A DNA stretch of 64,000 nt from Pelagibacterium halotolerans B2 (GCF_000230555.1 NC_016078.1:3557001-3621000), one strand, 5' to 3'. Positions 15,660-24,699 are shown, numbered from the stretch's first letter. The notes: a model not told the origin generated them from the sequence alone. Program-made: numbers and translations.

Positions 15660-16073
15660 TCAGGTGATGGCGACCCAGCCGGTCACGACTATAAGAATTG
15701 CTGCCACCAGCGCCCCCGAGACATAGAGAAGAGTTCTGACGTTGCCGCCCTTGGCCGCGTTGCCGCCGCGCAAATAGACCGTAAGATGAACCAGTCGGAT
15801 CACGACGTGGAGCCATACCAGCGCCGCGAGCACAGTCGGACCGACGCCGACCATCATCGCGAGCACGGCCGGCACGACGAACGGTGCCAGGGCCTCGACA
15901 GAGTTCAAGTGCACGCGATCGATGCGGTAGAGCGGGTTGTCGTCATCAGCCGGGAGTACAGGGCCGGAAAGGGCTCCTGCGCGACCTTTGGACGCCCCCG
16001 AATAGATCGCCAAAAGGATGGCTAGAAGGCAGAGCGCGAGCACGCCGATGATGCTGAGGGTGTAGGCTTCCAT
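15660..16073 (-). CDS. MAPEG-family membrane protein
   Basis: This 137-residue protein has four predicted transmembrane helices (about 5-25, 61-80, 82-101 and 115-136). It carries the MAPEG-type segment NPLYRIDRVHLNSVEALAPFVVPAVL, where the conserved ExxxPF-like core marks the glutathione/eicosanoid-metabolism superfamily. Bacterial members are mostly uncharacterised membrane proteins. It is a passenger of the RIT element, on the same strand as the SRPBCC and ArsR genes but 92 bases downstream of them, and may belong to their operon. Confidence 0.8.
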   Translation of the reverse strand: MEAYTLSIIGVLALCLLAILLAIYSGASKGRAGALSGPVLPADDDNPLYRIDRVHLNSVEALAPFVVPAVLAMMVGVGPTVLAALVWLHVVIRLVHLTVYLRGGNAAKGGNVRTLLYVSGALVAAILIVVTGWVAIT

Positions 16074-16165
16074 GTGGAGTTCAGTTCCTTTGGATCATGA
16101 CCAGATCGGGACGGGTAAACCCGCACAGCTATACGCCCCGCCCTCAGGGCGCCAACGAGCGACCG

Positions 16166-16651
16166 TCAAGCCGCTCGCCCGAACAGATCGGCATAGCGCT
16201 TGAGGTAGAGCGGCCATCCCTGATCGCCGGCAACGCCGTCACGCACGCTTTCCCAGCCATCGCCGTGGCGATCCAGCTTCCGGTGCTCAAGTTCAACACG
16301 CGTCCGATGCGCTGTCTCGGCGAAGAATCGCACTTCCCATTCGCTCGCTTTTTCTGGATCGGTCTCGACCTGCCATCGTGGGCTGATATCCCAGCTCAAG
16401 AGCACGCGGCTCGGCGGCTCGTAGGCTAACACGCGTGCCCAGCGGCATTCACTGCCGTCGGTGCCGCGGTCATAGATATGGCCGCCAACGCGAGGCTCGA
16501 ACACAGTCTCAGCGATCGGGACGGCGAGCATATTGTGTTCGGCAGGTTTGAAACTGCCCAAGTCTTCGGTGAATACCTTGAAAGCGCGCTCGATTGGTGC
16601 CTCCACCACGACGGATTGCTTCACGGGCGCGGGTGATACATGCGTGTTCAT
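16166..16651 (-). CDS. SRPBCC/AHSA1-family protein
   Basis: This 161-residue START/Bet v1-like (AHSA1) domain protein has VVVEAPIERAFKVFTEDLGSFKPAEHNM near the start. FEPRVGGHIYDRGTDGSECRWARVLAYEPPSRVLLSWDISP lies in the middle and GWPLYLKRYADLF at the end. Family members bind hydrophobic small molecules. The start overlaps the ArsR stop by 4 bases, the very common ArsR-SRPBCC two-gene operon, whose physiological role is unknown. Confidence 0.88.
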   Translation of the reverse strand: MNTHVSPAPVKQSVVVEAPIERAFKVFTEDLGSFKPAEHNMLAVPIAETVFEPRVGGHIYDRGTDGSECRWARVLAYEPPSRVLLSWDISPRWQVETDPEKASEWEVRFFAETAHRTRVELEHRKLDRHGDGWESVRDGVAGDQGWPLYLKRYADLFGRAA

Positions 16652-16965
16652 TGTGACTCCTTTGGCGGTTGCTCGACGGCCACCTTGTAGGCGGCCAGGG
16701 TTTTGCTCCAGAACCGGTCAAGCCAGGCGCGCATCTGGCCGAGCCCGTGCGGATCGATGTGATAGACGTTGCTGGCACCCTTCGGCTCGGAACGGACCAG
16801 GCGCGACTCGCGCAGCACCTTCAGGTGTTGGGAGACGGCCGATTGCGAGACCGGAACATGCCGCGTGATCTCGACGACCGAGCGGGGATGCTCCGCGATC
16901 AGCTCGAAGATCATGCGGCGGGTCGGGTCACCGAGGGCCATGAGTTGGGCGTTATCAACAGTCAT
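16648..16965 (-). CDS. ArsR-family regulator
   Basis: This 105-residue winged-helix regulator has LMALGDPTRRMIFELIAEHPRSVVEI and the recognition helix VSQSAVSQHLKVLRESRLV. No Cys or His metal site is evident, so it belongs to the non-metal ArsR subgroup linked to SRPBCC genes. It is translationally coupled to the SRPBCC gene. A promoter (16972-17000) ends immediately at the start codon, suggesting a leaderless message and autoregulation. Confidence 0.88.
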   Translation of the reverse strand: MTVDNAQLMALGDPTRRMIFELIAEHPRSVVEITRHVPVSQSAVSQHLKVLRESRLVRSEPKGASNVYHIDPHGLGQMRAWLDRFWSKTLAAYKVAVEQPPKESQ

Positions 16966-16971
16966 AGCTTA

Positions 16972-17000
16972 TCATTAGCTCATACTGATGATTAAGTCAA
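16972..17000 (-). promoter_or_regulatory. Sigma70-like promoter of the arsR-SRPBCC unit
   Basis: On the minus strand TTGACT (16995-17000) is followed after 17 bases by TAATGA (16972-16977), 6 bases before the ArsR start codon. The interval also contains an AATCAT...ATGAT dyad that could be the ArsR operator. Confidence 0.55.
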
Positions 17001-17153
17001 GCGATGCCGGGCGACGACGTGAACGGTTGTTCCAGCTGCTGCGAGTTCAATCCGGACCGGCAGTTGCATATCGCATGGAATAGTATCGCAGCCTTCGATT
17101 TGTTCGATGCGCCGGACCCTCCGGCGTCAACAAGCAACTCGAAGGAAAACAGG

Positions 17154-18362
17154 ATGACAAAACGAAAGCGCAGACATCGCCGATGCGTCGATGTCCGGAT
17201 CAATTGGCTGCAACCGCATGCTGAGGGCTTCAAAGACTGGCTCGACGAGCGGAATTACTCGCCCCCAACGATCATCGAGGTGGTGCGCCTGCTCGCATTA
17301 TGGGCCGATTGGGTCCGGGCGAAGGGCTTCGAACTCGAAACACTCGCCGCGGGCCTTGCCGCCTCAGCATCGGTGTTCCGGGGCAGCAAGAAGGCTCGCG
17401 CACCGCAGGGCGCCGCCAAGCTGTTCATCTGTTATCTGCGTAATCAGGGCGTTCTTCCGCCGGCGCACAAACCGTCGCTCGAGGAAACCTGGCCGCAACT
17501 CGCAGCTTTCCGTCAATGGATGCGGGAGCAGCGCGGCATCAAGGATTCCACGCTCGACACCTATCAGCAAACCCTGACCGACCTGCTGGCGGCACTCGGA
17601 ACCGATCCGGCGGCCTACACGGCCACAGCGATACGCGACTTCGTGCTCGAGCGGGCCAAACCACATGGGATCGGGCGCGCACGGGGCATCACCGTTGCGA
17701 CGCGCGCCTACGTCAAATACCTCGTGGCGATCGGACAGTGCCCGATCGGACGGGAGCACGCGGTTCCGACCTTCGCAAGCTGGCAATTGGCGACGGTGCC
17801 TCGCTTCCTCGGGCAAGCCGATATCGATCGCCTGCTCGCCTCGTGTGAGGACAAGGGCCGATTACGTGACCGCGCGATCATACTCCTGCTTGCCCGCTTG
17901 GGGTTGAGAGCGAGCGAAGTCGCCAATCTCAGCTTCGGCGACATCGACTGGGAGAACGGTCTGCTGACGCTCTCCGGCAAAAGCCGGCGCGAGGAACACC
18001 TGCCGCTCACCCAAGAGATTGGAGACGCCATTCTCGCCTATATCGAGCAAGAACGGCCCCGAATTGCGACGACGCGCCTGTTCCTGACCGAAATAGCGCC
18101 GATCAGACCCGTGGGCCGTATCGCGGTGAAATGCCTGGTGCGGCGCGCCCTCGACCGGGCGGGGATCGCGAGCGTGCATCGCGGCGCTCACATGCTTAGG
18201 CATTCCGCCGCGACCGCGATGCTGCGTAATGGTGCGAGCCTTACCGGCGTCGGCACGGTGCTGCGGCACCGTTCGCCATCCGTCACCGCGCTCTATGCCA
18301 AGGTCGATATCGGCCTGCTGTCGGAGATCGCCCAGCCCTGGGGCGGGAGGCTGCCATGTTGA
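17154..18362 (+). CDS. RIT tyrosine recombinase, first of trio
   Basis: This 402-residue phage-integrase-family recombinase has an N-terminal SAM-like core-binding domain followed by a catalytic domain. The first Arg is in LARLGLRASEVANL, the HxxR-type box reads HMLRHSAATAML, and a VLRHRSPSVTALYAKVD box carries the Tyr nucleophile. The ATG at 17154 follows an AAGGA site. The ORF overlaps the next recombinase by 7 bases, as usual for the trio. It is likely to act only together with the other two. Confidence 0.9.
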   Translation: MTKRKRRHRRCVDVRINWLQPHAEGFKDWLDERNYSPPTIIEVVRLLALWADWVRAKGFELETLAAGLAASASVFRGSKKARAPQGAAKLFICYLRNQGVLPPAHKPSLEETWPQLAAFRQWMREQRGIKDSTLDTYQQTLTDLLAALGTDPAAYTATAIRDFVLERAKPHGIGRARGITVATRAYVKYLVAIGQCPIGREHAVPTFASWQLATVPRFLGQADIDRLLASCEDKGRLRDRAIILLLARLGLRASEVANLSFGDIDWENGLLTLSGKSRREEHLPLTQEIGDAILAYIEQERPRIATTRLFLTEIAPIRPVGRIAVKCLVRRALDRAGIASVHRGAHMLRHSAATAMLRNGASLTGVGTVLRHRSPSVTALYAKVDIGLLSEIAQPWGGRLPC

Positions 18363-19273
18363 GGAACGCCACCGACCGCTACATCGCTTTGCGCCGCACG
18401 CTCGGCTACAAACTGGTCAAGACCGAGCGGCATCTTCATGCCTTCTCGGACTTTGCCGCCGACCGCGGCGAAACCCATATCCGGGCGGCAACGGTTCTTC
18501 GATGGCTGGAGACAGTCGCCGGCACGCCGAACACACGCGCCCGGCGCATGTCGGAAATCATCCTGTTTGCGCGCTTCCTCCATGCCGAGGATTCCCGCCA
18601 TGAAATCCCGCGCGCCGACTTACCACGAAGCCAGGTCCGCCCTGTTCCCTACATCTACACCCCGGACGAGATCGCCCGCATCCTCGATGCGGCCGGCAGT
18701 CTCCGGCATCAGAAACCCAATCCCCTGAGACGTCAGCTCTACGTCATGCTGTTCGGGCTGATCGCAGCAACGGGGCTGCGAGTCTGTGAGGCGCTCGGGC
18801 TCAAGCTGGACGATATCCAGCCGGGCGGTGTGTTGCATATCCGCGAAACCAAGTTCCGCAAGAGCCGGCTCGTGCCGCTGCATGCCACGGTCGTCGAGGC
18901 GCTTGATCGCTATCTTGCGCTTCGTCGACAACATGCATGCGAAAGTCCCTGGCTGTTCACGTCCGTCCAACATCGCGAGATGTGCCCGACCACGGTGAAC
19001 TATACGTTCCGCTGCGTCCTGCGACGCGCGGGGATCGCGCCGGAGCGAAGGCAACAGCCCCGCATCCATGATCTTCGCCATACCTTCGCGACACGGGTGC
19101 TGGAGCAATGCGGCGCTGAGCGTCGTGCGGTTGCCCGGCACTTCGTCGCCTTGTCGACCTATCTCGGCCATGTCGATGTCCGGAACACCTACTGGTATCT
19201 GGAAGCGACGCCGGGGTTGATGGCGGATATCGCCGCGGCCGGGGAAATGCTGGTCGGGGAGAGCGCCGCATGA
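18356..19273 (+). CDS. RIT tyrosine recombinase, second of trio
   Basis: This 305-residue tyrosine recombinase has active-site motifs TGLRVCEALGLKL, IHDLRHTFATRVL and YLGHVDVRNTYWYLE, giving Arg, His-x-x-Arg, His and Tyr. A C-terminal tail of about 25 residues follows. It overlaps the first gene by 7 bases and the third by 4 bases, so all three are translated from one message. Confidence 0.92.
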   Translation: MLRNATDRYIALRRTLGYKLVKTERHLHAFSDFAADRGETHIRAATVLRWLETVAGTPNTRARRMSEIILFARFLHAEDSRHEIPRADLPRSQVRPVPYIYTPDEIARILDAAGSLRHQKPNPLRRQLYVMLFGLIAATGLRVCEALGLKLDDIQPGGVLHIRETKFRKSRLVPLHATVVEALDRYLALRRQHACESPWLFTSVQHREMCPTTVNYTFRCVLRRAGIAPERRQQPRIHDLRHTFATRVLEQCGAERRAVARHFVALSTYLGHVDVRNTYWYLEATPGLMADIAAAGEMLVGESAA

Positions 19274-20274
19274 CGCAACTCGCTCCGCTCATCACCGGCT
19301 TCCTGCGCGATTACATGCCCAGTCAGCGAGGCTACAGCCCGCAGACCTGCGAGACCTATGCCTTCAGCTTCAAGCTGCTGTTCGACTTCGCCGCGAAACG
19401 GTTGCGAACCCGGCCGTCGCAGCTTGCGATCGAGGATCTCGATGCGCCGATGATCGTGGCGTTCCTGACGCATATCGAGCAGGACCGCGGCAACAGCGTC
19501 TCCACCCGCAACCTGAGGCTTGCCGCCGTCAAGGCGTTCATGCGCTATGTCGAATACCGGGTGCCGTCGGCCCTGGAGCAGATCGGCAGGGTCCATGCGA
19601 TCCCGGTCAAACGCCACGATCAGAAGCTCATCCGTCATCTGACGATGGAGGAGGTTCGCGCGATCCTCAATGCTCCCGATGTTACGACCCGATCCGGCGT
19701 GCGCGACAGGGCGATGATGCATCTGTGCTTTGCTGGCGGCTTGAGGGTCTCCGAACTGGTCGGCATCCTGATCGCAAACCTCTCGCTTCAGCATGGCGCG
19801 AGCGTGACGATCCGGGGAAAGGGCCGCAAGGAACGTTGCCTGCCGCTATGGAAGGAAACCGCGCGCGATCTTCGGGCGTGGCTCAGCGTCAGGGGCGACG
19901 TTCCCGTGCCGGAACTGTTCGTCAACGCCCGAGGCGAGCCGATGACCCGAGCGGGATTCGAGTATATCCTCGACAAGCACGTCCGCAAAGCGGCCAAGAC
20001 CTCCGCATCGCTGCGCGATCGCAGTGTCTCCCCACATCAGCTCCGGCATAGCTGTGCCGTGATCATGCTGCAGGCCACCCACGACATTCGGAAGGTCGCC
20101 CTCTGGCTCGGTCATGCCGATATCCGCACGACGGAGGTCTACCTGCGCATGGATCCCTCCGAGAAGCTGGAAGCGGTCGAGGCGGTCGTTCCTCCTGAAC
20201 TGAGGCGCGGCCGGTTCAAGGCGCCGGATGCATTGATCGCATCCTTACTCTCCGACGTGGAAGGGCCAAGCTGA
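19270..20274 (+). CDS. RIT tyrosine recombinase, third of trio
   Basis: This 334-residue tyrosine recombinase has an N-terminal core-binding domain (RDYMPSQRGYSPQTCETYAFSFKLLFDF) and catalytic boxes AGGLRVSELVGIL, PHQLRHSCAVIML and WLGHADIRTTEVYLRMD. It ends 21 bases before the right inverted repeat. The three proteins differ in length and sequence, as in known RIT elements, and probably form a mixed complex on the ends. Confidence 0.92.
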   Translation: MTQLAPLITGFLRDYMPSQRGYSPQTCETYAFSFKLLFDFAAKRLRTRPSQLAIEDLDAPMIVAFLTHIEQDRGNSVSTRNLRLAAVKAFMRYVEYRVPSALEQIGRVHAIPVKRHDQKLIRHLTMEEVRAILNAPDVTTRSGVRDRAMMHLCFAGGLRVSELVGILIANLSLQHGASVTIRGKGRKERCLPLWKETARDLRAWLSVRGDVPVPELFVNARGEPMTRAGFEYILDKHVRKAAKTSASLRDRSVSPHQLRHSCAVIMLQATHDIRKVALWLGHADIRTTEVYLRMDPSEKLEAVEAVVPPELRRGRFKAPDALIASLLSDVEGPS

Positions 20275-20295
20275 GTTGCCGTGTCGCGGCATGAT

Positions 20296-20340
20296 ACCTC
20301 AAAACCCGGCACTCCGCATAATCCCACTCTCAGCATAATC
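20296..20340 (-). repeat. Right inverted repeat of RIT element
   Basis: These 45 bases from ACCTCAAAACCCGGCACTCC to CTCAGCATAATC are an exact reverse complement of 14748-14792. They abut the interrupted codon of the DUF736 N-terminal fragment. Confidence 0.92.
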
Positions 20341-20493
20341 GACGCGGCCGACGAAGACGCGGTGCGAGGGAGCGTTGTCGTTAGATGACCCCTCTTCAGG
20401 GACGATGCGGACGTTCTTCGCCTGAACGTTCAGGGTGACGATCTCACCGACGAACTCGTTGCCGGTCTTCTTGAAGGTTCCGATGGTGGCCAT
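20341..20493 (-). pseudogene. DUF736 gene, N-terminal fragment (interrupted)
   Basis: The frame MATIGTFKKTGNEFVGEIVT then LNVQAKNVRI and APSHRVFVGRV is a normal DUF736 N-terminus of 51 residues. It runs into the RIT inverted repeat, where 12 foreign codons precede a stop. The matching C-terminal half is at 14540-14719. It keeps its own leader (20585-20712), so a truncated peptide may still be made. Confidence 0.9.
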
Positions 20494-20584
20494 GTCAGTT
20501 CTCCTTTTGGCTTTCGAGCCCGCGCCCGTCGCGGCCTCGATGGCGATCGGTACGGCCGGGGCGACCGCCGACGCAGTCCCTGGA

Positions 20585-20712
20585 CCCGGAGCGGATGCGG
20601 AGGACGGTGGAGGCGGAGTTTCTTGTTTCGCGAGGAATGGGCGAAGCCCAGGGGATGAAAGTCCGGCTCCACCGTTGCGGCCAAGGCGGTCGAGGCGTCA
20701 GCCGATCCCGGC
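20585..20712 (-). promoter_or_regulatory. Conserved GC-rich leader, copy B
   Basis: On the + strand GCGGAGGACGGTGGAGGCGG, TTGTTTCGCGAGGAATG and ACCGTTGCGGCCAAGG occur in the same order as in copy A (15278-15395). They precede the DUF736 fragment at 20493. Confidence 0.55.
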
Positions 20713-21344
20713 CAGATCAGGCCATGAGAGGCCGTGACGGGCGTGGGTGATGAGGCTCAGGAGAACCGTTGAATGTCGCCAGCGATCACCGATAAACGCC
20801 GGCGATATGTTGTGAAGGGTGGTTGCTCGCATCGGGTAAGGAGAAGAATGACGGCATCCGGGGAGAGGACGGATCGACAAGGCGGTGACCTGTCGCTGTC
20901 CGAAGCGGCGCCCGATCGGCCCCCGCTGCCAGTGCACGAATTCGGCCACAGCACTATCTGGTGAGCCCGGTGCACGCGCTGCCAATTTCAGTCAAGAAGC
21001 TGACATCTGGACGGGGAAGCCGGCAAAGGGGCTATGCGGACCGAGCTGCTATTGACGTTACGCGCCGGCAGATCCGCTCGCGGCCCACAGTTGCCATCTG
21101 TCCGTAGCCACCAAGTTGCACTGCAGAAGACCCGAAGCAGACACCTCTCGACCGCGCAGCATTAGGTCGGGTAACTCGCCTCACGGGCATTCCAGTCTTG
21201 ATGTAGTATTTAAGTGGCGAGACAAGAAGCCGGACTGGAAATATTGCGATCAGGGCCTGCCTAATTTCAGCGGCGTCGCTGGTCGCCTTCATTTACAAGC
21301 GACAACCTCCCACGTCGCTCGTCACGATGATGGGTACGGCTGAA
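20713..21344. other. Non-coding stretch between DUF736 leader and defence island
   Basis: About 630 bases contain only short open frames with no family resemblance. The stretch marks the left edge of the SLOG/TIR island. No repeat, tRNA or transposase remnant was recognised. Confidence 0.4.
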
Positions 21345-22220
21345 CTACTCTTTGACTTCCAACGGTGGCAACAAGCGCCCCATACCTTTGCCGACGAGCG
21401 CTGCTATTTCGCTCGGACGGTAGGATGCGGCCAGCAGACGATTCTCGTCTTCACTCAAACCGTTTTCGAAGCCGTCCCACCTCGCAGCCGCGACAGTTTC
21501 TTCGATCCGCTCAAGGCCTTTGAGAAGCCGTTCGTCTGGCGCAGGCGCATCGTGTGCCGAAGGAAACCATTCCGCGTAGTCGGGACGCAAATTTCGAATG
21601 ACATCCAGTGCCGCGCCGCCAAATCCTCCAGCCAAATAGAGCGGTTGCCTGCGTTCCAGAGCAAACAGCACCTCTTCAAATATGCCCGGCATGACCCCTT
21701 GGAATCCGGCGCGTTTGCCTCCGATGACTATGCGCGCACTTGTGTTGGTCGTCATGTAGGTCCGCAAACCCGATAGAGAGCGGGCGCGCTCTTCGGCTGG
21801 CGGATCATCGATCACAGGTTCATCAACCGGACCATCGAGCCTGTCCCCTTCAGGCGAGAGAAAGTGTATCTCGCCGAACAGCCCAAGCAGGTCTTTTTGT
21901 TTGGCTATCTGCTCCGGTGTCATCCCCCGATGAACCGTCCAGGCCAGGCAAACTTTGAGCGGACGGTCGCGCCGCCCGTAGCGGTACAACTCTTCGATCA
22001 GAAAATTCGTGATGCCACCGGGTTGAAGATGCCCGCCATAATACAGCGCGCCGCCCGCGATGATCACCGTACGGGCCAACTCTCCGAGCGTCATCCGAAA
22101 ATGCGTATCCAGTAGTCCGAGCCGGTCAAGATCGGGACTGTCGGATACGGACAAGCCAAGCTGTTTGCCATGCAACGCGTCCGCCGGGAGTAGTTCGGCC
22201 CTTTGCTTTTCTGCGGCCAT
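21345..22220 (-). CDS. SLOG-superfamily-like protein
   Basis: This 291-residue protein has Rossmannoid features of the SLOG superfamily, which bind or process nucleotide-derived ligands. They are TVIIAGGALYYGGHLQPGGITNFLIEELYRYG (about 50-81), a central ARIVIGGKRAGFQGVMPGIFEEV, and a second glycine-rich strand LYLAGGFGGAALDVI. These match SLOG-type sequences associated with TIR and other conflict systems. It follows the TIR gene with only 2 bases between the stop and the next ATG, with a GAGGGGG ribosome site. The pair is therefore one unit: a TIR (NAD-consuming or signal-producing) enzyme with a SLOG sensor/effector. The assignment rests on motif reading only. Confidence 0.65.
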   Translation of the reverse strand: MAAEKQRAELLPADALHGKQLGLSVSDSPDLDRLGLLDTHFRMTLGELARTVIIAGGALYYGGHLQPGGITNFLIEELYRYGRRDRPLKVCLAWTVHRGMTPEQIAKQKDLLGLFGEIHFLSPEGDRLDGPVDEPVIDDPPAEERARSLSGLRTYMTTNTSARIVIGGKRAGFQGVMPGIFEEVLFALERRQPLYLAGGFGGAALDVIRNLRPDYAEWFPSAHDAPAPDERLLKGLERIEETVAAARWDGFENGLSEDENRLLAASYRPSEIAALVGKGMGRLLPPLEVKE

Positions 22221-22222
22221 AG

Positions 22223-23476
22223 CTATCCCCCTCTCGTGGCAAGCTGGCGCGGAGTCATGATATCGATCTCCCGTCCAAGGCGGGTAGTTCGCGCATAGTT
22301 CAACAACACATCCCGCTCTTCGGGACCCAGCGGCGGATCGGGATGCAGAATCCGGACAGTGTTGTCACTGTCGTCGTCGCCGTTTTGCGCCAGATAGGCA
22401 TCGATCCAGCGAGACAGGGTCAGCGGTTCGGGGGCATGCGGTGCCCACCATGCAACATCGAGTTCAGGGCGCTCGTGAGCAAGATCTTTCTGGTGCATCC
22501 AGAGCGCGCGTTTCAGACATTCATCGACCAGGAGATTGAGGGCGCGATAGACGTCCTGCCGCTGCCAGCGCCCATCCGCTTTTCTGACTGCGATTCGGGG
22601 CACATGATCCATGAGGAACGAGCCGCGTTCTTCACCGACGCCGATGGCGTCCATCATGATCACCGGCATACCATGCGTCTTGGCGATAACCACCTCGCGC
22701 TGACACCATTCTCGGCTGGAATACAGGTCTGTGCGCAGCGCGAGCATTGCGCTTGTACCGGATTTGTCGCGCAGTTCCTGATCCCAATCGGTGCCCGGTT
22801 GCAGGTCATTGGCATCGAAAAAGTCGTTCAGGCGCGTATTGCGGATAACTTCGCGCACCAGATCGACCAGAGTATCGACATCTTCGCCTTCTCCCTGGCT
22901 GTGCCGCTTTGTGTGGCTGATGAACGCTGTCAATCGATCCATTTCATCGGGCGATACCAACTGCGCAAGCCCTTGTGTCAGGTCACGGCAGAGCATGCTC
23001 TCGACGCCTTCACCGTTCCGGTCGGGATTGCCCGCCGCGACGAACTGGAAGTTGCCCAGAATATCCTGAAGCTCTGTACCGTGCGTAGCGCCTGCATCCA
23101 ATGCGTAGGGGAACACGCCGACGCATTCGGGCGATGCTTGATGCAAGTCCCGGATCGCATTCACATATGCATGCCACTGTGTGTTCTTGTCCTCGACGCA
23201 CGCGGCCATTTCAGTGCCGAGCAAGGGGACGACAGCCACAAAGCTCGCGGGCCTGATACCGTTCGGCGCGGCCCAGCCTTCGGCATAGACAGGTCTGGGC
23301 GCGGTGCCCGAACCTTCCCATCCCGTGCTTCGCAAGGATACCTGTACACCGCCGCCGATCACGCCGGAGAAGGTTGGTCCCTTCATGAAGTGATTGAAGA
23401 TCGTCTCGGCGAAGCCTGCGCCTCGTTGGTCGTCCGGGTGCCAGAGCACGAAGATTTCAAGGATGGGCGGCAGCAT
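22223..23476 (-). CDS. TIR-domain protein with unusual N-terminal half
   Basis: This 417-residue protein has a clear TIR domain at about 184-310: AFISHTKRHSQGEGEDVDTL, FFDANDLQPGTDWDQEL and YSSREWCQREVVIAKTHGMPVIMMDAIG. The likely catalytic Glu261 is in WCQRE. The N-terminal half (1-180) begins LEIFVLWHPDDQRGAGFAETIFNHF, which itself looks Rossmann-like, but no named domain is recognised. TIR enzymes cleave NAD or make cyclic-ADPR-type signals in immunity. The gene is cotranscribed with the SLOG gene and divergent from the TIR-like/Nmad2/MazG/UDG operon 106 bases away. Confidence 0.82.
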   Translation of the reverse strand: MLPPILEIFVLWHPDDQRGAGFAETIFNHFMKGPTFSGVIGGGVQVSLRSTGWEGSGTAPRPVYAEGWAAPNGIRPASFVAVVPLLGTEMAACVEDKNTQWHAYVNAIRDLHQASPECVGVFPYALDAGATHGTELQDILGNFQFVAAGNPDRNGEGVESMLCRDLTQGLAQLVSPDEMDRLTAFISHTKRHSQGEGEDVDTLVDLVREVIRNTRLNDFFDANDLQPGTDWDQELRDKSGTSAMLALRTDLYSSREWCQREVVIAKTHGMPVIMMDAIGVGEERGSFLMDHVPRIAVRKADGRWQRQDVYRALNLLVDECLKRALWMHQKDLAHERPELDVAWWAPHAPEPLTLSRWIDAYLAQNGDDDSDNTVRILHPDPPLGPEERDVLLNYARTTRLGREIDIMTPRQLATRGG

Positions 23477-23582
23477 CTAACTTCTTTCGGTTGCGAGGCG
23501 ATCCAGGCTCGCACTTTGCGCATATATGGTATAACCTGCAAGGAAAGACACAGTATCTGGTCAGGCTGAAAGGATAACACCG

Positions 23583-24059
23583 ATGAGCAACGAGACCAAA
23601 AATGTATTCATCAGCCATGTCCACAAGGACGACGAGGGCCTGACCGATATCAAAAACCTGCTCAAGAACAAGGGCATGAACGTGCGCGACAGTTCGATCA
23701 ATTCGGATCGCCCGAACAATGCGAAGTCGCCGGATTACATTAAATCCGAAATACTTGCGCCCCGCATTGATTGGGCCAGCACGATGATCGTCTACATCTC
23801 ACCGGAAACCAAGAACAGCGAATGGGTTAACTGGGAGATCGAGCGCGCGCACAAGCAGGACAAAACCATTGTCGGTGTGTGGGAGCGTGGAGCCAACGGA
23901 TGTGAGGTTCCCGAAGCGCTCGACGAATACGGGCATGCGCTTGTTGGCTGGAACGCAGACAAGATTATTGACGCCGTGAATGGGGATTATGAGCAGTTTG
24001 AGACACCGGACGGCACAACGTGCGAGCCCCGGTCTATTCGCCGACATCCGTGCGGTTAA
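23583..24059 (+). CDS. ThsB/DUF1863-like TIR protein
   Basis: This 158-residue TIR-like protein of the small DUF1863/ThsB style reads VFISHVHKDDEGLTDIKNLL, STMIVYISPETKNSEWVNWEIERAHKQDKTIVGVW. The catalytic-type Glu85 is in WVNWE. Proteins of this type are the TIR sensors of Thoeris, but no ThsA gene (SIR2-SLOG) is adjacent. The last ~25 residues look like read-through without conserved character. It is the first gene of a + strand operon with Nmad2, MazG and UDG genes. Confidence 0.8.
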   Translation: MSNETKNVFISHVHKDDEGLTDIKNLLKNKGMNVRDSSINSDRPNNAKSPDYIKSEILAPRIDWASTMIVYISPETKNSEWVNWEIERAHKQDKTIVGVWERGANGCEVPEALDEYGHALVGWNADKIIDAVNGDYEQFETPDGTTCEPRSIRRHPCG

Positions 24060-24069
24060 CCGGGACGCC

Positions 24070-24699
24070 GTGCCGGTCCTTCATAGCTATATCGTTGCCT
24101 ATGACAGCGGGTTCGCGCCGAACCCGTTCAACGGATATTGCACCCTGGCAACCTGCAAACCGGAAATAAGAAAGCGCGCCGCGATAGGCGATTGGATTGT
24201 CGGCACCGGCAGCAACAAGGCAGGCGTTCGTCGAGGAGGCTTTCTGGTCTACGCGATGCGGGTGCAGGAAAGCTTGACATTCGCCGAGTACTGGAACGAT
24301 CCGCGATTCACACGGAAGAAGCCGAACATGTTCGGCAGCTACCGGATGGCGTGCGGGGATAACATCTACTGCCCCACGGACGGCGGCGGTTGGCATCAAT
24401 TGAATTCCTACCATAGCAGGGCTGACGGGACTCCGTACCCCAAGCACATCAACCGCGATACGTCGGTTGATCGCGTTCTGGTCAGCGAGGATTTTGTGTA
24501 TTTCGGGGCCGAAGGCCCGCCCATTCCGGACGAGTTGAAAGCAGCGCGGATTGTGCTGGCCGGGCGAGGCCGACTCAAGGTCACAGACACGGACGCGATA
24601 GCGGCGTTCGAAGCATGGCTTGTTGAACTGGGCGTCCAGGGATACCAAGGCAGGCCGTTCGACATGGTGGAAGCCGCGAGAAAGAGAGGGGCACAATGA
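24070..24699 (+). CDS. Nmad2 (nucleotide modification associated) domain protein
   Basis: This ~209-residue protein matches the Nmad2 domain over its whole length: LHSYIVAYDSGFAPNPFNGY, CTLATCKPEIRKRAAIGDWIVGTGS, FAEYWNDPRFTRKKPNM, GDNIYC, HINRDTSVDRVLVSEDFVYFG. The family was named from its association with DNA-base-modification and conflict loci; its biochemistry is unknown. The start is uncertain. A GTG at 24070 places the conserved region at the N-terminus, while in-frame ATG codons at 23980 and 23989 would overlap the TIR gene by about 75 bases. The stop overlaps the MazG gene start by 4 bases. Confidence 0.75.
   Translation: MPVLHSYIVAYDSGFAPNPFNGYCTLATCKPEIRKRAAIGDWIVGTGSNKAGVRRGGFLVYAMRVQESLTFAEYWNDPRFTRKKPNMFGSYRMACGDNIYCPTDGGGWHQLNSYHSRADGTPYPKHINRDTSVDRVLVSEDFVYFGAEGPPIPDELKAARIVLAGRGRLKVTDTDAIAAFEAWLVELGVQGYQGRPFDMVEAARKRGAQ

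Larger units (their letters stand above)
14720..20340 (+). mobile_element. RIT (recombinase-in-trio) element with passenger genes
   Basis: Three consecutive, overlapping tyrosine recombinase genes (17154-20274) lie in an element bounded by perfect 45-base inverted repeats (14748-14792 and 20296-20340). The element splits a DUF736 gene, so its ends are visible from the disrupted reading frame. This is the organisation described for RIT elements. The left 2.4 kb carries passengers: DUF736, MAPEG, SRPBCC and ArsR genes. Exact termini within a few bases are uncertain, because a 30-base near-palindrome (14719-14748) sits at the left junction. Confidence 0.88.

Noticed and set aside
22343..23569. 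A long open frame on the + strand opposite the TIR gene
   Set aside because: No family features. The minus strand encodes a recognisable TIR domain over the same bases.
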